A stretch of 64,000 bases of DNA from Dysgonomonas sp. 521 (GTDB lineage Bacteria; Bacteroidota; Bacteroidia; Bacteroidales; Dysgonomonadaceae): NCBI RefSeq assembly GCF_010501055.1, contig NZ_QVMO01000005.1, positions 43,936 to 107,935 on the forward strand, written 5' to 3'. The position numbers and the translations under genes were made by a program. Below, in pieces: positions 62,746 to 64,000 of this stretch; position 1 is the stretch's first letter; every line of letters begins with the position of its first letter. Under the pieces are notes generated by a model that saw nothing but the letters and a program-made list of their open reading frames with translations, did no database searches and had not been told where the DNA came from.

Positions 62746-62792
62746 ATTTCTTTTACTCCGTGGTTGAAATAAAAGAAATTATGAAAAATCTA

Positions 62793-62930
62793 AGTACATG
62801 ACAAAAAATATTCAAACACGATTTGGAGACGATGTAGGGGCAGTGGCTTGTCCCTGCCCGCTTGTCATCGTTTACGGGCACCCACAAGGGGATGCCCCTA
62901 CAGCAGGATATAAAATTTTGTCATGTACTT
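62793..62930. repeat. Inverted-repeat element, family R3 (copy b)
   Basis: AGTACATGACAAAA ... TTTTGTCATGTACT, interior nearly identical to R3a. Ends 2 bp before the start codon of the next gene, so it supplies that gene's upstream region. Confidence 0.85.
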
Positions 62931-62932
62931 AG

Positions 62933-63571
62933 ATGGAAAATATAATATATATTTTATTCTTGTTATATCCGGCAATTCTATCTGCGGATGACTTTAAGTT
63001 GCAGACAGGCGATCTTGTTTTTCAGGAATCCTGTTCAGGCAATATGGGAAATGCGATAAAGGAAGTGACGTTAAGTATTGAACAATATCATTTTACACAT
63101 GTGGGTATGGTCTATATAGATGAGAATGACAGCGTGTTTGTAGTAGAAGCTACTCATCCGCGGGTGGCTGCTACGCCTTTGGGGGAGTATCTTTATCCTA
63201 AGAATGAGAAGGATTGTTATCCTCTTTCTGTTGTTGGCCGCCTGAAAAATGAATATAGACACATTATTCCCCAAGCCATACGTGAGGGTTTGACGCTTGT
63301 AGGAAAAGAATATGACGATGGTTTTGTGATGGGCAATGATAAATATTATTGTTCGGAATTTATCTATGAAATCCTGTTGAGGGCGAATAATGGAAAACCT
63401 GTTTTTCCTCTGAATATAATGACTTTTAAATCGCCCGGTTCGGATGAAATAACAGAGGGATGGAAAAAATACTTCGAAAAGCTGAACCTGCCTGTGCCAG
63501 AGGGCGAACTAGGTATTAATCCGGGGGCAATGTCACGGTCGGATGTGATAGACATTGTCCATTATTATTAA
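62933..63571 (+). CDS. YiiX/YebB-like NlpC/P60 family cysteine hydrolase
   Basis: Secreted protein of 212 residues with short signal peptide (NIIYILFLLYPAILSADD). Permuted papain-like fold: LQTGDLVFQE, HFTHVGMVY (His), VVEATHP, and KYYCSEFIYEIL (Cys). Probably cleaves amide or ester bonds in the envelope. The start codon lies directly after an R3 element and the stop codon is at the edge of R2d. Confidence 0.87.
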   Translation: MENIIYILFLLYPAILSADDFKLQTGDLVFQESCSGNMGNAIKEVTLSIEQYHFTHVGMVYIDENDSVFVVEATHPRVAATPLGEYLYPKNEKDCYPLSVVGRLKNEYRHIIPQAIREGLTLVGKEYDDGFVMGNDKYYCSEFIYEILLRANNGKPVFPLNIMTFKSPGSDEITEGWKKYFEKLNLPVPEGELGINPGAMSRSDVIDIVHYY

Positions 63572-63784
63572 TGCTAATCAAGGGTTAAATGTGCCGTTAG
63601 GCACACCATATTGGTAGAAACATGAATGAAATTCGTTTTTTTGTGCCGTCAGGTACAAAATGTGAATTGTTCTGTAGATATTGCGTACCTGACGGCACGC
63701 AATTAACCGGTTAAAGCTTCTTTCTACCAACATTCAGTCCCTAAAGGGACAAAAAATAGCACAATTAACCCTTGATTCGCATAA
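63569..63784. repeat. Inverted-repeat element, family R2 (copy d)
   Basis: TAATGCTAATCAAGGG ... CCCTTGATTCGCATAA, same inner palindromes as R2a. Its left edge coincides with the stop codon of the hydrolase gene. Confidence 0.85.
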
Positions 63785-64000
63785 TATATGCCAATCAGGA
63801 TTTGAGAAAAGGCTTGAAAAGCCAAATCTTCATAACCGCGGGTCATCGACCTGCGGAAAAAGGATGAGCAATACCAGCTGTCTGAAAGACAGGACATACT
63901 GTGTGTCCTGCCGCTTCGGGCAGGGGGGAGTGTAATTGCCTTGCTCCGTAAGCTACGCTGCGCTTGCATACGGTTATGAAGATTCTGCCTTTCAGGCAGG
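63785..64000. repeat. Palindrome cluster with inverted termini at window end
   Basis: No gene. AATCTTCATAACCG (63825-63838) is repeated inverted as CGGTTATGAAGATT (63971-63984). Between are small hairpins: CCGCGGGTC/GACCTGCGG-like, CTGTC/GACAG, AGGACA/TGTCCT and CCTGCC/GGCAGG. A further inverted-repeat element, distinct from R1-R3, probably continuing past the edge. Confidence 0.6.

Overview
The window is a chromosomal piece of a Bacteroidota (Bacteroidales) genome, probably a Dysgonomonas-like organism. The signs are -7 promoter elements of the type TAnnTTTG, four TonB-dependent receptors, a sigma/FecR pair, DUF4249 and DUF4296 proteins, the order ileS-dksA-lspA-DUF4296, and AT-rich spacers full of small palindromic repeats. 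The genus is inference.

Layout. 1-5.6 kb: ABC ATPase (cut by the window edge), FtsX-type permease, HlyD adaptor and TolC channel, all on the minus strand, forming one tripartite exporter. 5.6-7.2 kb: no protein gene, but a minus-strand array of tRNA-derived RNAs. One unit is a tRNA-Lys(UUU) whose 3' half lies upstream of its 5' half, that is, a circularly permuted tRNA gene. 7.2-13.9 kb (minus): DEAH-type helicase, T4-type polynucleotide kinase/phosphatase, a small unknown protein, a Pnkp-type RNA ligase and a Hen1-like 2'-O-methyltransferase, an RNA-repair operon. 14.1-16.5 kb: a KamA-like radical SAM protein and a membrane-anchored acidic protein. 16.8-18.7 kb (minus): a second RNA-repair operon, HD-Pnk plus an RNA ligase, with a structured leader. 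18.9-26.2 kb (plus): CbrC-like protein, WYL regulator, NrtR-like Nudix regulator, NADAR protein, remnants of an ATP-grasp and a Poa1-like macrodomain gene, KptA/Tpt1, two small proteins, a macrodomain protein and a microbial PARG. This reads as an island for RNA end repair and ADP-ribose/NAD chemistry.

26.4-36.7 kb (minus): lipoprotein, RfbD, FabD, DUF4249 lipoprotein with TonB receptor, an STN-domain surface-repeat protein, FecR and ECF sigma. 37.2-43.8 kb (plus): aminotransferase, RdgB, S1/P1 nuclease, then a TonB receptor, PnuC and NadR (nicotinamide riboside salvage). 44.1-46.4 kb (plus): PrfC and a Kdo/InaA-type kinase. 46.4-52.3 kb (minus): ileS-dksA-lspA-DUF4296 and a small gene. 52.9-64 kb: lipid A phosphoethanolamine-transferase-like protein, CorA, TPR protein, RluA-type pseudouridine synthase, acetyl-CoA hydrolase/transferase, TonB receptor and a YiiX-type hydrolase.

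How the parts connect. An inverted repeat CGCA-N7-TGCG lies just upstream of the -7 element of both the permuted-tRNA array and the Hen1-ligase-Pnkp operon, and again between the HD-Pnk operon and the CbrC gene, suggesting co-regulation. A different 21-bp palindrome, TTTGCGTA-N5-TACGCAAA, occurs as tandem pairs before the NrtR-like gene, the PARG gene and the TonB-PnuC-NadR operon, defining a local NAD regulon. tRNA-Lys(UUU) is the classical substrate of phage T4 Pnkp and ligase, so a permuted tRNA-Lys beside a T4-type Pnkp is the most striking observation here. Several families of 135-220 bp inverted-repeat elements (called R1, R2 and R3 below) fill most gaps, have interrupted at least one gene, and a related palindrome sits in frame inside ileS.
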